From positions 101,499 through 165,498 of the forward strand of contig CANSRU010000004.1 in NCBI GenBank assembly GCA_947649495.1: 64,000 nt of DNA, read 5' to 3'. Each line of letters starts with the position of its first letter. The stretch's first letter is position 1. Positions 29,292-40,211 of the stretch are shown in pieces. The DNA is from an uncultured Porphyromonadaceae bacterium (lineage in GTDB: Bacteria; Bacteroidota; Bacteroidia; Bacteroidales; Muribaculaceae). Below the pieces are notes generated by a model that was not told the DNA's origin, made no database searches, and worked only from the letters and a program-made list of their open reading frames with translations. Made by a program: the position numbers and the translations under genes.

Positions 29292-31088
29292 TCAGCGACC
29301 GGCGCGTTTACGCTCTATCTCGTCGAGTATAATCTTGCGCAGGCGGATATGATGGGGTGTAACTTCCACATATTCATCGCCTTTTATATACTCGAGGGCT
29401 TCCTCAAGGCTGAACACCACAGGGGGGATGATACGGGCCTTGTCGTCGGCACCTGAAGCACGCATGTTGGTGAGTTTCTTTGATTTGGTGACATTGACCA
29501 CAATGTCGTTGTCCTTGGCGTTCTCACCTACTACCTGTCCGGCATAGACTTCCTCCTGTGGGAAGATGAAGAACTTGCCGCGGTCCTGCAGCTTGTCGAT
29601 GGCGTATGCGTAGGCTGTTCCGGCCTCCATGGCTATAAGCGAGCCGTTGGTGCGACGCTCGATGTCGCCTTTCCATGGCTGATAGTCGAGGAAACGGTGA
29701 GCCATGATTGCCTCGCCTGCCGATGCGGTGAGCACATTGTTGCGCAGACCGATTATGCCGCGCGAAGGTATGTGGAATTCCATGTGCACGCGGTCGTTCT
29801 GTGTCACCATCGACACCAGATCGCCCTTGCGGCGTGTCACCATATCTATCATCTTGCTGGCATATTCCTCGGGAACATTGATGGTCATGAGTTCCACAGG
29901 TTCGCATTTCACGCCGTCAATCTCCTTTATGATTACCTGAGGCTGTCCGACCTGCAGCTCGTAGCCTTCGCGACGCATGGTCTCGATAAGTACCGAAAGG
30001 TGGAGCACACCGCGTCCGTAGACAGTCCAAACATCATCGTCGGGGGCTTTCTCCACACGAAGTGCGAGGTTGCGGTCGAGTTCGCGGGTTAGTCGGTCGG
30101 CTATGTGGCGAGAGGTGACGTATTTACCGTCGCGTCCGAAGAAGGGGCTATCGTTGATGGTGAACGACATAGACATGGTGGGTTCGTCGATGGCTATGCG
30201 GGGCAATGCTTCGGGGGTGTTGATGTCGGCCACAGTGTCGCCAATCTCAAAGTCGGTTATGCCCACCAGGGCGCATATATCGCCGCTCTTCACGCTTTCG
30301 ACACGCTTGCGTCCCATGCCTTCGAACACGTGCAGCTCCTTGATGCGCTGGCGCACTGTGCTGCCGTCTTTCTTGCAAAGCACCACATCGGTGCCTTCGC
30401 GCAGCTCGCCACGATGCACACGGCCCACGGCTATACGTCCTACATAGGATGAGAAGTCGAGGGAAGTTATGAGCATCTGAGCCGGACCTTCGAGTGTCTC
30501 GGGAGCCGGGATATGTTCAATAATGGTGTCGAGCACAGCGGTTATGTCGGAGGCGGGTTCCTTCCAGTCGGTGCTCATCCAGCCTTGCTTTGCCGAACCG
30601 TAAACGGTGGGGAAGTCGAGCTGTTCCTCGGTGGCGTCGAGATTGAACATCAGGTCAAACACCATCTCCTGCACTTCGTCGGGGCGACAGTTGGGTTTGT
30701 CGACCTTGTTTATCACCACCACGGGTTTCAGACCCATCTCGATGGCTTTCTGGAGCACGAAGCGTGTCTGTGGCATGGGGCCTTCAAAAGCATCTACGAG
30801 CAGCAGACAGCCGTCGGCCATGTTGAGCACTCGTTCCACCTCGCCACCGAAGTCGGCGTGTCCGGGAGTGTCGATTATGTTTATCTTATAGCCTTTGTAG
30901 TTTATTGAAACGTTCTTGGAAAGAATTGTTATACCTCGTTCACGTTCCAGGTCGTTGTTGTCGAGAATAAGTTCACCGGCATTTTGGTTCTCTCGAAAAA
31001 GGTTGCCGGCCAGGAGCATCTTGTCCACTAAAGTGGTCTTGCCATGGTCTACGTGCGCAATGATGGCAATGTTGCGAATATTTTGCAT
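29292..31088 (-). CDS. typA: Ribosome-associated translational GTPase TypA/BipA
   Basis: A 598-residue EF-G-like GTPase that binds the 70S ribosome and helps large-subunit assembly and stress adaptation. It has P-loop [10 protein letters not shown]2 and switch-[20 protein letters not shown] (G3) and NKVDKP (G4), then EF-Tu domain 2, EF-G domain III/V-like folds and the BipA-specific C-terminal domain. A minus-strand -7 box (TAACTTTG, 31118-31111) sits about 25 bases upstream and is arranged divergently to the DUF4838 gene promoter (TATTTTTG, 31141-31148). Confidence 0.94.
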   Translation of the reverse strand: MQNIRNIAIIAHVDHGKTTLVDKMLLAGNLFRENQNAGELILDNNDLERERGITILSKNVSINYKGYKINIIDTPGHADFGGEVERVLNMADGCLLLVDAFEGPMPQTRFVLQKAIEMGLKPVVVINKVDKPNCRPDEVQEMVFDLMFNLDATEEQLDFPTVYGSAKQGWMSTDWKEPASDITAVLDTIIEHIPAPETLEGPAQMLITSLDFSSYVGRIAVGRVHRGELREGTDVVLCKKDGSTVRQRIKELHVFEGMGRKRVESVKSGDICALVGITDFEIGDTVADINTPEALPRIAIDEPTMSMSFTINDSPFFGRDGKYVTSRHIADRLTRELDRNLALRVEKAPDDDVWTVYGRGVLHLSVLIETMRREGYELQVGQPQVIIKEIDGVKCEPVELMTINVPEEYASKMIDMVTRRKGDLVSMVTQNDRVHMEFHIPSRGIIGLRNNVLTASAGEAIMAHRFLDYQPWKGDIERRTNGSLIAMEAGTAYAYAIDKLQDRGKFFIFPQEEVYAGQVVGENAKDNDIVVNVTKSKKLTNMRASGADDKARIIPPVVFSLEEALEYIKGDEYVEVTPHHIRLRKIILDEIERKRAGR

Positions 31089-31171
31089 AAATCTCTATTT
31101 TTTCAGGGTGCAAAGTTACCACAAAATAGTGTAAAATCCGTATTTTTGTAGGAAATATACTCTACATAACC

Positions 31172-33358
31172 ATGAAAAGAATCGTAACAATGTTTGTGGC
31201 CGCAGCAGCGGCCGTGTCGGCTTATGCCCAGACTACGCTTGTGGATGGCGGTCGGGCGGTGGGCCGCATTATCTATTCGGACAGCTCCGATGTGCAGGCG
31301 GTGCGTGTGCTTCAGGACTTTGTGGAACGTATTTCGGGCGCGCATATTCCGGTGGTTGCCGCTGATATGGCTCCTGCAAAGGGGGATGTGGTGATACGCC
31401 CCGCCACAGATGCGGCCGTGAAGGAGGATGGATTCAGGCTGTCGACTGCCCCGGGCTATCTACTGATAGAGGGTGGCAAAGGCAAGGGGAGCGCATACGG
31501 TGTGGTGACACTTCTGGAGCGCTACCTCGGATGCAACTATTGGGGCGAGAATGAATATACCGTGCCATCCATGAGCACTATAGAGCTTCCGCTGTTAGAT
31601 GTGGTGGAGAATCCGGCGTTCCGCTACCGCCAGTCGCAGAATTATGCCCTGGGCACAGACCCTATGTACCGTCTGTGGCGGCGTCTTGAGGAGCCGTCAG
31701 ATGAGTTTGCCGGCGGACTGTGGGTGCACACCTTCGATAAGCTTCTGCCATCGAAAGTGTATGGTGAGGCTCATCCTGAATATTACGCCTATTTCGGAGG
31801 CAAGCGTCATCCCGGCAAGGCATCGCAGTGGTGTCTGACCAACGATGAGGTGTTTGAGATAGTGGCTGCGAGGATTGATTCGATATTCAAGGCCAATCCC
31901 GGTCGCACCATGATTTCCGTGAGCCAGAACGATGGCAATTATACAAATTGCACATGCCCGTCGTGCAAGGAGATTGACGAGCGCGAAGGGGCTTTGTCGG
32001 GCAGCGTGATTCATTTCCTTAACCGCCTGGCCGACCGTTTCCCCGACAAGCAGTTCTCGACACTTGCCTACCTCTACACCATGCATCCGCCGAAGCATGT
32101 GAAGCCACGGCCCAATGTCAATATAATGCTATGTGACATAGACTGCTACCGCGAGGTTCCGCTGACCGACAACGCATCGGGCCGCGATTTTATGAAAGCT
32201 CTCGAGGGATGGTCGAAGATTTCCGACAATATATTTGTATGGGACTATGGCATTAATTTCGACGGCACCACCACTCCATTTCCCAATTTCCACATAATGC
32301 AGCCTAACATCAGGACTTTCCGCGACCATAATGTGAAGATGCATTTCTCGCAGATAGCAGGCTACCGCGGAGGCGATATGTCGGAGCTGCGCACCTACAT
32401 GGTGTCGAAACTGATGTGGAATCCGGAGGCCGATACCGATTCGCTGATGCGTACGTTTGTGAATGGATATTACGGCGATGCCGGTCCGTACATATATCAG
32501 TATCTCAAGCTGATGGAGGGCGCTCTGCTCGGAAGCCGCGTGCCTTTGTGGATTTACGATTCGCCGGTGACACACAAGAATGGCATGCTCAATCCGATAT
32601 TGCGACGCACTTACAACGATTTGTTTGACAAGGCGGAACGGGCAGTGGAGGCCGATTCGGCATTGCTGGCGCGCGTGCAGCGCTCGCGTCTCTCGCTCCA
32701 GTACAGCGAGCTTGAGATAGCGCGCACCGAACCGGAGAAGGATGTGGCCGACCTTAAGGCGAAGCTCGATACCTTTGAGGAGCGCAGCCGCCGTTTCGGG
32801 CTTAAATCGGTGAACGAGCGCAATAATTCGCCCATAGAGTATTGCAAGCTGTACCGTGAGCGTTATCTGCCTAAACCGAACACCAATATAGCGGCCGGAG
32901 CCAAGGTTACATTCAGCACACCGCTTCCGTCGCCCTACGACCGCATAGGGCAGACGGCGTTGACCGACGGTCTGTTTGGCGGAGCCACTTATAAGGACAG
33001 TTGGGTAGGCTGGGAAGGTATCGATGTTACCATAACTGTGGATCTCGGCGAGGTGAAGGAGATCCGGAGCATAGATACGGATTTCCTGCATCAGCTTGGC
33101 GCATGGATACTTCAACCGCTGTCGGTGATATATTCAGTGAGCGACAATGGTAAGAAATATACCGGCACCAAGCGCTATGCATTGCCCGACGATCCGGATC
33201 CTAAGGTGAAATTTGTCAATGTGCTGCATGAGTTTGACAAGCCTGTCCGGGCGCGTTATATAAAGATTGACGTAGAGGGTACGAAGCAGTGTCCCCACTG
33301 GCATTACGGGGTGGGCAATCCATGCTGGTTCTTCCTCGATGAGATAACGGTCAACTGA
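31172..33358 (+). CDS. Secreted DUF4838 glycoside-hydrolase-like protein with C-terminal discoidin-type domain
   Basis: A 728-residue exported protein; signal peptide MKRIVTMFVAAAAAVSAYAQ. Residues about 30-130 resemble the GH20-type N-terminal alpha/beta domain; about 180-500 are the DUF4838 domain (for example HTFDKLLPSKVYG, MISVSQNDGNYTNC, WDYGINFDGTT). The C-terminal 150 residues look like an F5/8 type C (discoidin) carbohydrate-binding domain (FSTPLPSPYDRIGQTALTDG). DUF4838 proteins occur among Bacteroidota polysaccharide genes; the substrate is unknown. Catalytic residues are not assigned. Gene-dense neighbours give no SusCD context. Confidence 0.8.
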   Translation: MKRIVTMFVAAAAAVSAYAQTTLVDGGRAVGRIIYSDSSDVQAVRVLQDFVERISGAHIPVVAADMAPAKGDVVIRPATDAAVKEDGFRLSTAPGYLLIEGGKGKGSAYGVVTLLERYLGCNYWGENEYTVPSMSTIELPLLDVVENPAFRYRQSQNYALGTDPMYRLWRRLEEPSDEFAGGLWVHTFDKLLPSKVYGEAHPEYYAYFGGKRHPGKASQWCLTNDEVFEIVAARIDSIFKANPGRTMISVSQNDGNYTNCTCPSCKEIDEREGALSGSVIHFLNRLADRFPDKQFSTLAYLYTMHPPKHVKPRPNVNIMLCDIDCYREVPLTDNASGRDFMKALEGWSKISDNIFVWDYGINFDGTTTPFPNFHIMQPNIRTFRDHNVKMHFSQIAGYRGGDMSELRTYMVSKLMWNPEADTDSLMRTFVNGYYGDAGPYIYQYLKLMEGALLGSRVPLWIYDSPVTHKNGMLNPILRRTYNDLFDKAERAVEADSALLARVQRSRLSLQYSELEIARTEPEKDVADLKAKLDTFEERSRRFGLKSVNERNNSPIEYCKLYRERYLPKPNTNIAAGAKVTFSTPLPSPYDRIGQTALTDGLFGGATYKDSWVGWEGIDVTITVDLGEVKEIRSIDTDFLHQLGAWILQPLSVIYSVSDNGKKYTGTKRYALPDDPDPKVKFVNVLHEFDKPVRARYIKIDVEGTKQCPHWHYGVGNPCWFFLDEITVN

Positions 33359-33383
33359 CGCTGCACCGGCGTATGGTTCTAAA

Positions 33384-33421
33384 CATCATGGCATAGGCGC
33401 TACGGCGCCTATGCCATGATG
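33384..33421 (+). terminator. Terminator after the DUF4838 gene
   Basis: A perfect 17-bp stem CATCATGGCATAGGCGC / GCGCCTATGCCATGATG with loop TACG, followed by CTTTATT. It lies 26 bases after the stop and is unusually long and perfect. Confidence 0.7.
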
Positions 33422-33456
33422 CTTTATTGATATGTTCGCTACTTTGGTATGTACAT

Positions 33457-33495
33457 AAAAAAAGAAGTGTACCGATCTCACGATTGTTACACTTC
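33457..33495 (-). terminator. Terminator of tRNA-His
   Basis: On the minus strand GAAGTGTA (33495-33488) pairs with TACACTTC (33471-33464), followed by seven T (33463-33457). It sits 14 bases after the tRNA 3' end. Confidence 0.8.
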
Positions 33496-33508
33496 GCAGG
33501 GATGTTTA

Positions 33509-33584
<76 letters not shown>

Positions 33585-33626
33585 ATCTGATGTCTTTGAA
33601 AAACCGTCTCTTCGGTTTTGACGCTG

Positions 33627-33656
33627 CAAAGGTACGCAAAAAATCGATATTGGCAA
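33627..33656 (-). promoter_or_regulatory. Promoter of tRNA-His
   Basis: TTG (33656-33654) and TACCTTTG (33634-33627) are separated by 19 bases on the minus strand. Transcription would begin near 33621, about 37 bases before the tRNA. Confidence 0.72.
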
Positions 33657-33719
33657 TACCTTTCGGCGTTTTTTTGAAATGTTTTTTTGAAATAATGGGT
33701 GCACGGAGCCGGTGTGGGT

Positions 33720-34808
33720 TCAGCGGATGTAAGATGAGATGGGGAGTGTGTCGAGCGGAACGCTACGGTTGTGCCGGTTGAAAATGCGCATGGCATTGCG
33801 GTTGAACGCATCTTTCTTTTGCTGCATGGCTGCGGGGGCATCGGCCTCGGCGGGAATTATCCGGAAGTCGCGGTGACGGGCGTCGGGCGGTAGAACGAAT
33901 ACCATGCGGTAAGTGGCGCGGGCCACTATGGCTTTGCCTGTATCGTCGCGGGTGAGGGTCACGCGTGCCAAAGCGCCGCCGCGGGTGTCGGTGGTGCGCA
34001 TGGCCGATATGAAATTGCCGAGCGAGTAGCATAGGAACACATCTTTGTCGTGCTTATCGCTGTGGCGTATCTCCATGGGTTGGATTACATGCGGGTGTCC
34101 TCCTATTATCAGGTCGGCGCCAAGGTCGGTGAGATAATCGGCAAGCGCACGCTGCGATTGGTTGGGGAGGAGTTGATATTCGTCGCCCCAGTGCACGCAC
34201 ACGGCCACTATCTCGGCGCCGCGGTTTCGGGCGGCCTCAATATCCTTGGCCATAAGCGGGCGGTTAATGTAGTCCACAGCCACATTGCCCTGGATAGCTA
34301 TGCCGTTGGTGCCGTAGGTGTAGTTGAGAAACGCCACTTTTATTCCGCCTATATCTTTGATTAAAGGCAATATGGAGTCCCGCTGCTCTTTGTCGTCATA
34401 GCTGCCCACCCATGGCAGTCCTTCACGGCTGATGGTGGCCACAGTGCGTCGCAGCCCTTTGTCGCGGTGGTCAAGCACGTGGTTGTTGGCTGTCAGAATG
34501 AGGTCAAAGCCGGCAGATTTCAGTGCGGAGAGATAGGAGTCGGGGGCGCAGAACATGGGATAGCCCGAATAGGGTGCTCCTCCGAGCGGTGTCTCGAGGT
34601 TGACCACGGCATAGTCGGCCGATTCGATGTATGGCTGCAGCGCGGTGTAGCAGGAGTCGTAGCTATATACTCCACCGGCGCGTCGGGCGGCATTGAGCTG
34701 GCGCTCATGTTGCATGGCGTCACCTGCGAACACTATGTCTACGCTGTCGCGCGCCGGAGCGAGGAGCAGCGACGATAGCGACAGCAGCAGTATAGATAGG
34801 AATTGCAT
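33720..34808 (-). CDS. CapA-family protein, calcineurin-like metallophosphatase fold
   Basis: A 362-residue exported or membrane-tethered protein; N-terminal signal MQFLSILLLSLSSLLLAPA. It matches the PGA_cap/CapA family: metal motif DIVFAGDAMQHERQL, then NLETPLGG, LTANNHVLDH, VHWGDEYQ and GGHPHVIQPME, all conserved metallophosphatase positions. In Bacillus CapA supports poly-gamma-glutamate export; here no capB/C gene is adjacent, so a role in peptidoglycan or surface polymer phosphate removal is only a guess. It follows folD by 13 bases in the panC-panD-ffh-folD run. Confidence 0.82.
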   Translation of the reverse strand: MQFLSILLLSLSSLLLAPARDSVDIVFAGDAMQHERQLNAARRAGGVYSYDSCYTALQPYIESADYAVVNLETPLGGAPYSGYPMFCAPDSYLSALKSAGFDLILTANNHVLDHRDKGLRRTVATISREGLPWVGSYDDKEQRDSILPLIKDIGGIKVAFLNYTYGTNGIAIQGNVAVDYINRPLMAKDIEAARNRGAEIVAVCVHWGDEYQLLPNQSQRALADYLTDLGADLIIGGHPHVIQPMEIRHSDKHDKDVFLCYSLGNFISAMRTTDTRGGALARVTLTRDDTGKAIVARATYRMVFVLPPDARHRDFRIIPAEADAPAAMQQKKDAFNRNAMRIFNRHNRSVPLDTLPISSYIR

Positions 34809-34821
34809 TGCCGGGCCGGTG

Positions 34822-35703
34822 TCAGGCGGGGTATATGTCGTGGCGTGCGGCCAGCAAGGTGTTTTTCATCAGCGAGACTATGGTCATCGGGCCTACACCT
34901 CCAGGCACGGGGGTGATCCATGAGCATAACGGCTCCACATTGTCGAAGTCCACGTCGCCGCGCAGACGGAATCCGCTCTTGCGTGTCGCGTCGGGGACAC
35001 GTGTGGTGCCTACGTCGATAATCACAGCACCTGGCTTGATCAGGTCGGCGGTGACGAATCCGGGGCTTCCGAGGGCTGCTATTATAATGTCGGCCTCGCG
35101 GCATATATCCTTTATGTCGGGGGTGGCGCTGTGGCACACAGTCACGGTGGCATTGCCGGGAGTGGCTTTCTGCATCATAAGAGTAGCCACGGGCTTGCCA
35201 ACAATGTTGCTGCGTCCGAGCACCACGCAGCGTGCACCGCGGGTGGGTATGTCGTAGCGTTCGAGGAGGGTCATTATGCCGGCAGGTGTGGCCGAAAGGA
35301 AGCATGGGAGACCGATGGACATGCGGCCTACGTTGATGGGATGGAAGCCGTCGACATCCTTGCGGTAGTCTATGGCCTCAATTATGCGCTGCTCCGAAAT
35401 GTGGCGCGGAAGGGGGAGCTGGACTATGAATCCGTCCACATCATTGTCGGCGTTCAGCCGGTCTATGGCCTGAAGCAGTTCGGCTTCGGTCACATCGTCC
35501 TCATAGCGCAGGAGGGTGGAGGTGAATCCGCATTCCTCGCAGGCTTTCACTTTGTGGGCTACGTAGGTTTCGCTTCCGCCGTCGTGGCCTACAAGTATGG
35601 CCGCGAGATGCGGGCGTTTCTGTCCGTTGGCCACCATTGTGGCCACTTCGGCTGCTATCTCGGCCTTGATCTGGGCCGCTGTGTTTTTTCCGTCAATAAG
35701 CAT
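34822..35703 (-). CDS. folD: Bifunctional methylenetetrahydrofolate dehydrogenase / cyclohydrolase
   Basis: One-carbon enzyme that interconverts 5,10-methylene-, methenyl- and 10-formyl-tetrahydrofolate. [19 protein letters not shown] contains the conserved YVxxKxKxxxxxG signature with the catalytic Lys; QLPLPRHI and the NADP motif [14 protein letters not shown] follow. The C-terminal PGGVGPMTI is the usual signature. Full length at 293 residues; 24 bases after ffh. Confidence 0.95.
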   Translation of the reverse strand: MLIDGKNTAAQIKAEIAAEVATMVANGQKRPHLAAILVGHDGGSETYVAHKVKACEECGFTSTLLRYEDDVTEAELLQAIDRLNADNDVDGFIVQLPLPRHISEQRIIEAIDYRKDVDGFHPINVGRMSIGLPCFLSATPAGIMTLLERYDIPTRGARCVVLGRSNIVGKPVATLMMQKATPGNATVTVCHSATPDIKDICREADIIIAALGSPGFVTADLIKPGAVIIDVGTTRVPDATRKSGFRLRGDVDFDNVEPLCSWITPVPGGVGPMTIVSLMKNTLLAARHDIYPA

Positions 35704-35727
35704 AGGTGTGTGAGAGATTTTTGAGGG

Positions 35728-37059
35728 TTAGTGGGGACGACGCATGCCACGCATCATTTTCATGGGATTTTTCATGGTGGTGGCCATTTTCATCACCTTA
35801 CGCATCTGGTCAAACTGTTTGAGCATTCGGTTGACCTCAACTATTGTGGTGCCTGAGCCGCGGGCTATGCGCTGACGGCGGCTTGCATTGATAATCTGCG
35901 GGTTGGCACGTTCGTATTTGGTCATGGAGTATATTATGGCCTCGATGCCTTTGAAGGCATTGTCGTCGATGTCTATGTCCTTTATCGCTTTGCCTACACC
36001 GGGTATCATGGCGGCGAGGTCCTTCAGATTGCCCATCTTCTTGATTTGCTGAATCTGATTGAGGTAGTCGTTGAAGTCAAATTGGTTTTTGGCTATCTTG
36101 CGCTGGAGTTTGCGCGCCTCCTCCTCGTCGTAAGCGTTCTGGGCTTTCTCCACGAGCGATACGATATCGCCCATGCCGAGGATTCGGTCGGCCATACGTG
36201 CGGGGTGGAACACATCGAGTGCGTCGAGTTTCTCGCCTGTACCGACAAATTTGATGGGTTTGGTAACAACGGTGCGTATGGATAGCGCCGCACCACCGCG
36301 TGTGTCGCCGTCGAGTTTGGTGAGCACGACACCGTCGAAGTCGAGGCGGTCGTTGAATTCGCGTGCGGTGTTCACGGCATCCTGACCGGTCATGGAGTCG
36401 ACCACAAACAGGGTCTCGTTGGGTTTGATGGCCTGTTTGATGGCTGCAATCTCCTGCATCATCGGCTCATCGACAGCCAGACGGCCGGCGGTGTCGACTA
36501 TCACGAGGTCAAGATTGTTGGCCTTGGCATGCTTTATGGCGTTCTCGGCAATCTGCACGGGATTGGTGTTGCCCTCTTCGGTGTACACCGGCACCTCGAT
36601 CTGCGAGCCGAGCACTTTGAGCTGCTCTATGGCTGCCGGACGGTAAACGTCGCATGCCACAAGAAGCGGACGCTTGCCCTTCTCGCTCTTGAGCTTGCGG
36701 GCGAGTTTGCCTGAGAAGGTGGTCTTACCCGAACCTTGCAGACCTGACATCAATATGACGGTGGGGTTGCCTGAGAGATTGAGCGGAGCGGTGTCGCCAC
36801 CCATGAGCAGTGCAAGCTCGTCGTGCACTATCTTTACCATCATCTCGCCCGGCTTTACAGCGGTGAGCACGTTCTGGCCAAGTGCTTTTTGCTTGACGGT
36901 GTCGGTGAACTGCTTGGCTACTTTGTAGTTGACATCGGCATCAAGCAGTGCGCGGCGCACGTCTTTAAGGGTTTCGGCAACGTTGATTTCGGTAATCTTA
37001 CCTTGTCCCTTGAGCATTTTAAGACTTCGCTCAAGTCGTTCGCTTAGGTTTTCAAACAT
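35728..37059 (-). CDS. ffh: Signal recognition particle protein Ffh
   Basis: SRP GTPase that targets nascent membrane proteins. The start at 37059 (MFENLSERLERSL) is preferred, since it begins the N domain; an ATG one codon upstream is equally possible and longer frames lack family sequence. G domain: GLQGSGKTTFSGKLA, DTAGRLAVD, TKLDGDTRGG. The C-terminal methionine-rich M domain (RMLKQFDQMRKVMKMATTM) binds SRP RNA and signal peptides. It follows panD by 20 bases and precedes folD. Confidence 0.95.
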   Translation of the reverse strand: MFENLSERLERSLKMLKGQGKITEINVAETLKDVRRALLDADVNYKVAKQFTDTVKQKALGQNVLTAVKPGEMMVKIVHDELALLMGGDTAPLNLSGNPTVILMSGLQGSGKTTFSGKLARKLKSEKGKRPLLVACDVYRPAAIEQLKVLGSQIEVPVYTEEGNTNPVQIAENAIKHAKANNLDLVIVDTAGRLAVDEPMMQEIAAIKQAIKPNETLFVVDSMTGQDAVNTAREFNDRLDFDGVVLTKLDGDTRGGAALSIRTVVTKPIKFVGTGEKLDALDVFHPARMADRILGMGDIVSLVEKAQNAYDEEEARKLQRKIAKNQFDFNDYLNQIQQIKKMGNLKDLAAMIPGVGKAIKDIDIDDNAFKGIEAIIYSMTKYERANPQIINASRRQRIARGSGTTIVEVNRMLKQFDQMRKVMKMATTMKNPMKMMRGMRRPH

Positions 37060-37079
37060 CATATTGATTGCGTGTTTTT

Positions 37080-37436
37080 TTATTTTACTAACTTGTTGGT
37101 GTCGGTGTCGGGGAAAATCACCTGCGGGCGGAATGTGCGGGCTTCCTCGATGTCCATTGTGGCGTAGCTCATTATGATTACAATGTCGCCGGGCTGCACA
37201 CGCCGTGCCGCCGCTCCGTTGAGGCACACCACCCCCGAGCCTGCGGGGCCTTCGATGGTGTAGGTGTCGAAGCGCTCTCCGTTGTTGTTGTCGACAATGT
37301 ACACACGTTCGCCGGGCAGAATGCCGGCTGCTTTCATAAGTTCGCTGTCAAGGGTTATGCTTCCTATATAGTCAAGATTGGCCTCCGTCACTCTGACGCG
37401 GTGAATCTTGGATTTGAGCATCTGCACTTGTATCAT
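37080..37436 (-). CDS. panD: Aspartate 1-decarboxylase
   Basis: Pyruvoyl enzyme that makes beta-alanine for pantothenate. The 118-residue proenzyme has the self-cleavage site Gly25-Ser26 in [11 protein letters not shown]; Ser26 becomes the pyruvoyl group. [14 protein letters not shown] and [14 protein letters not shown] are typical. Its ATG overlaps the panC stop by 4 bases, so the two are coupled and supply both halves of pantothenate. Confidence 0.95.
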   Translation of the reverse strand: MIQVQMLKSKIHRVRVTEANLDYIGSITLDSELMKAAGILPGERVYIVDNNNGERFDTYTIEGPAGSGVVCLNGAAARRVQPGDIVIIMSYATMDIEEARTFRPQVIFPDTDTNKLVK

Positions 37437-38278
37437 TTGAAGTATTTTATGTTGTCAATAAGCCTTACGTCGCCGCAGTATACGGTGACGCATCCTATGG
37501 GGCATGCGCTCCGGTTCCATTCGGTGATGGGCTGCATGGTTATGCCGTCGACTATCTCGTAGTATTCGGTGGTAAGGCCGTCGGTGCTTTCGATGGTGTC
37601 CTTTACCCACTGTTTCACCTGCTCCACGCTTTTGGTGGCAGCCATGGCGGTGCTTTGCTCGAGCGCACGGTGTATGGCCGGCGCTATGGACCGCTGCTCG
37701 GGTGTGAGCCTTACGTTGCGGCTCGACAGGGCGAGCCCGTCGGGTTCGCGCACTATAGGGCAGGGCACAATCTCGATGTCGAAATTTTCAAGCTGTACCA
37801 TACGGCGTATCACGGCTATCTGCTGATAGTCTTTCTCGCCAAAGTAGGCGCGGTGGGCGTTGGTCATGCTGAAAAGTTTGCTCACTATCTGTGCCACTCC
37901 GTTGAAGTGACCCGGGCGCATGGCTCCTTCCATCACTTCGGCCACAGGGCCGAGGGGGAAAATGCGTGTGTCGGGTTCGGGGTATATCTCCTCGACCGAC
38001 GGGATGAAGGCGTAGTCCACTCCGGCCTGCTCCATAAGTTCACAGTCGGCCTGCTCGGTGCGTGGATATGTGCGCAGGTCGTCAGGATTGTTGAATTGTG
38101 TCGGGTTGACGAATACACTTGCCACCACCACATCGTTGTCCTCGCGTGCGTGCCGCATTAGCGAGAGATGTCCGGCATGCAGTGCGCCCATGGTGGGTAC
38201 GAGACCTATGGTGCGGCCTTGTCCGCGCAATTCACGCGTAAGACCGTTGAGTTCGCTTACTGTCCGTATGACTTTCAT
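37433..38278 (-). CDS. panC: Pantoate-beta-alanine ligase
   Basis: Makes pantothenate from pantoate, beta-alanine and ATP. The HIGH-type motif is in [29 protein letters not shown] and GEKDYQQI are substrate and ATP motifs, and SSRNVRL is the KMSKS-like loop. I chose the ATG at 38278 ([10 protein letters not shown], about 281 residues) over an upstream GTG that would add non-family sequence. A -7 box (TAATTTTG, 38348-38341) precedes it. It opens the run panC-panD-ffh-folD-capA. Confidence 0.93.
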   Translation of the reverse strand: MKVIRTVSELNGLTRELRGQGRTIGLVPTMGALHAGHLSLMRHAREDNDVVVASVFVNPTQFNNPDDLRTYPRTEQADCELMEQAGVDYAFIPSVEEIYPEPDTRIFPLGPVAEVMEGAMRPGHFNGVAQIVSKLFSMTNAHRAYFGEKDYQQIAVIRRMVQLENFDIEIVPCPIVREPDGLALSSRNVRLTPEQRSIAPAIHRALEQSTAMAATKSVEQVKQWVKDTIESTDGLTTEYYEIVDGITMQPITEWNRSACPIGCVTVYCGDVRLIDNIKYFK

Positions 38279-38391
38279 TTTTGCAATAAAAAGCGTTCTG
38301 GTTCTTTTGTAAATGTGAAACTGTAATAGTTTCCACACTGCAAAATTAATGATTTAAGTTTAAAACACTTCTATCCGGCAAATATAAATTG

Positions 38392-38434
38392 AAAAACTCC
38401 GCGCATCGGCGTTGGTGACACGGTGCGCGGAGTT
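38392..38434 (-). terminator. Terminator of the HtrA gene
   Basis: On the minus strand AACTCCGCGCA (about 38434-38424) pairs with TGCGCGGAGTT, followed by a T-run TTTTTC. It lies 27 bases after the htrA stop and separates it from panC. Confidence 0.8.
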
Positions 38435-38460
38435 GCAGGTTTATGAAGTCTGGGTGTGTT

Positions 38461-39957
38461 TTAGTCGGATAGGTCTACGGCGTAATACACTTTCTTGCCG
38501 GTGGGGTATATGCCGGTTATGAACATCACGTGGTCGTAGTCGGTCGATTTCACTATCGAGTTGTAGATTTTCTCAACGTCCTCGGCCGAATTTACGCGGG
38601 CGTTGTTGATGTCGAGAATTATGAAGCCGTCCTTTATGCCTGCGTCCTTGAATTTGCCATCTTTCAGTCCGGTAACCTGGAGGCCGCTTGAGATATGGAG
38701 CTGACGCAGTGTCTCGGCGCTGACTTTCTTGAATGCGCATCCGAGGTTGTTGACGGTCGATGCCTGTGTGATTTTGGTGTTGCCCTGGCTGTTGTAGAGG
38801 GTGGCGTTGACGGTATGCGCCTTGTTGTCGCGTATAAAGGTTATGGTGATTTTATCGCCGGGGCGGAACTGGTTCATCAGCTCCTGGAGTTGCGAGGAGT
38901 TGTGGGTGGCGGTGCCGTTGATGGCGGTGATCACATCGCCCTCTTTCAGTCCGGCTTCCATGGCGGCCGAACGGTCGGACACGGAGTGCACGTAAAGTCC
39001 GTCGTTGACCTTGGTTATGCCTTTCTCTTTGGCAAGCTTGGAGTCAAGTTCGGTGAATGTCACGCCGAGAAGCGCGCGTTGCACTGTGCCGAACTGCTTG
39101 AGGTCAGTGGCTATTTTCTTTACTATGGATGTGGGTATGGCAAATGAGTAGCCTGCATAATTTCCGGTCTGTGAGTATATGGCGGTGTTTATGCCGACGA
39201 GCTCGCCGTTGAGGTTGACAAGCGCGCCGCCGGAGTTGCCGGGGTTAACTGCGGCATCGGTCTGGATATACGATTCGATACCCATGCGGCGGCCGTTGGT
39301 GGCTGAGGATATGCTGCGTGCCTTGGCGCTTACGATTCCTGTGGTCACTGTTGAGGTCAGTCCGAATGGATTGCCTACGGCAAGCACCCATTCGCCTATC
39401 TTCAGTGCGTCGCTGTCGCCCATTGGTATAACCGGAAGGTCCTCGGCGTCGATTTTGATAAGGGCGAGGTCGGTCGATGGGTCGGCGCCTATCACGGTGG
39501 CGTTGAATGTGCGGTTGTCGTTGAGGGTTATCTCAAGGCGGTCGGCTCCGTCAATCACGTGATTGTTTGTCACGATGTGGCCGTCGGTCGATATTATCAC
39601 GCCTGAGCCAAGTCCGGTCTGACGTTGCGATTCCTCGTCGCTCTTCTGTTGCTGACGTGGTTGCTGGCGACGGTTTCCGCCGTTGGGTGAACCGAAAAAG
39701 AATTCGAAGAATGGGTCGCTGAACATGTCGTTGCGGTTGGAGTTGTATCCGCGGGGTGAGGCGAAGCTCTTTATGCTCACCACGCCGTTTATGGTCGATT
39801 CGGCTGCTTTTGTGAAGTCGGTGTTGAGGGCGGGATGTTGCGCCACGGTCAGAAATTCATCGGCCGAGGAGGCGTTTCCCGATACTACAGAAGCGGTGGC
39901 AACCGCTCCGACAGCTACTCCGGCGAGCAGCAGGGTGATCTTTCCGATAATTTTCAT
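38461..39957 (-). CDS. Do/DegP-type periplasmic serine protease with two PDZ domains
   Basis: Envelope quality-control protease of 498 residues with signal peptide MKIIGKITLLLAGVAVGAVATA. Catalytic triad in order: His in VTNNHVIDG, Asp in DPSTDLALIKI and Ser in NPGNSGGALVN. Two PDZ domains follow (GLYVHSVSDRSAAMEAGLKEGD and the C-terminal SSGLQVTGLKDGKFKDAGIKDG). An Asn/Gln-rich loop (NRRQQPRQQQKSDEESQ) lies before the active site. It has its own -7 box (TATATTTG at 40028-40021) and a terminator. Confidence 0.92.
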   Translation of the reverse strand: MKIIGKITLLLAGVAVGAVATASVVSGNASSADEFLTVAQHPALNTDFTKAAESTINGVVSIKSFASPRGYNSNRNDMFSDPFFEFFFGSPNGGNRRQQPRQQQKSDEESQRQTGLGSGVIISTDGHIVTNNHVIDGADRLEITLNDNRTFNATVIGADPSTDLALIKIDAEDLPVIPMGDSDALKIGEWVLAVGNPFGLTSTVTTGIVSAKARSISSATNGRRMGIESYIQTDAAVNPGNSGGALVNLNGELVGINTAIYSQTGNYAGYSFAIPTSIVKKIATDLKQFGTVQRALLGVTFTELDSKLAKEKGITKVNDGLYVHSVSDRSAAMEAGLKEGDVITAINGTATHNSSQLQELMNQFRPGDKITITFIRDNKAHTVNATLYNSQGNTKITQASTVNNLGCAFKKVSAETLRQLHISSGLQVTGLKDGKFKDAGIKDGFIILDINNARVNSAEDVEKIYNSIVKSTDYDHVMFITGIYPTGKKVYYAVDLSD

Positions 39958-40211
39958 AAGACTATAAGTGTTAAAATGATAATGGTTGAACTGTTAATTT
40001 TTAACGTTGTAAACGGTTCGCAAATATAACGCAATATTTGCTTGCTTAGTGCTAAAATCTTATAAATTAAGGTGATTTAATATGCGTCGGGTCTATTTTC
40101 AATAAAATTTAGGCTATAAACGTGAAAAAAGATATATGTATATGCGGGCGGGTGTGGTTTTTGACGGAAAATTGATAACTTTGCTATCGTGCATATAGAA
40201 AGGGTAGTGTT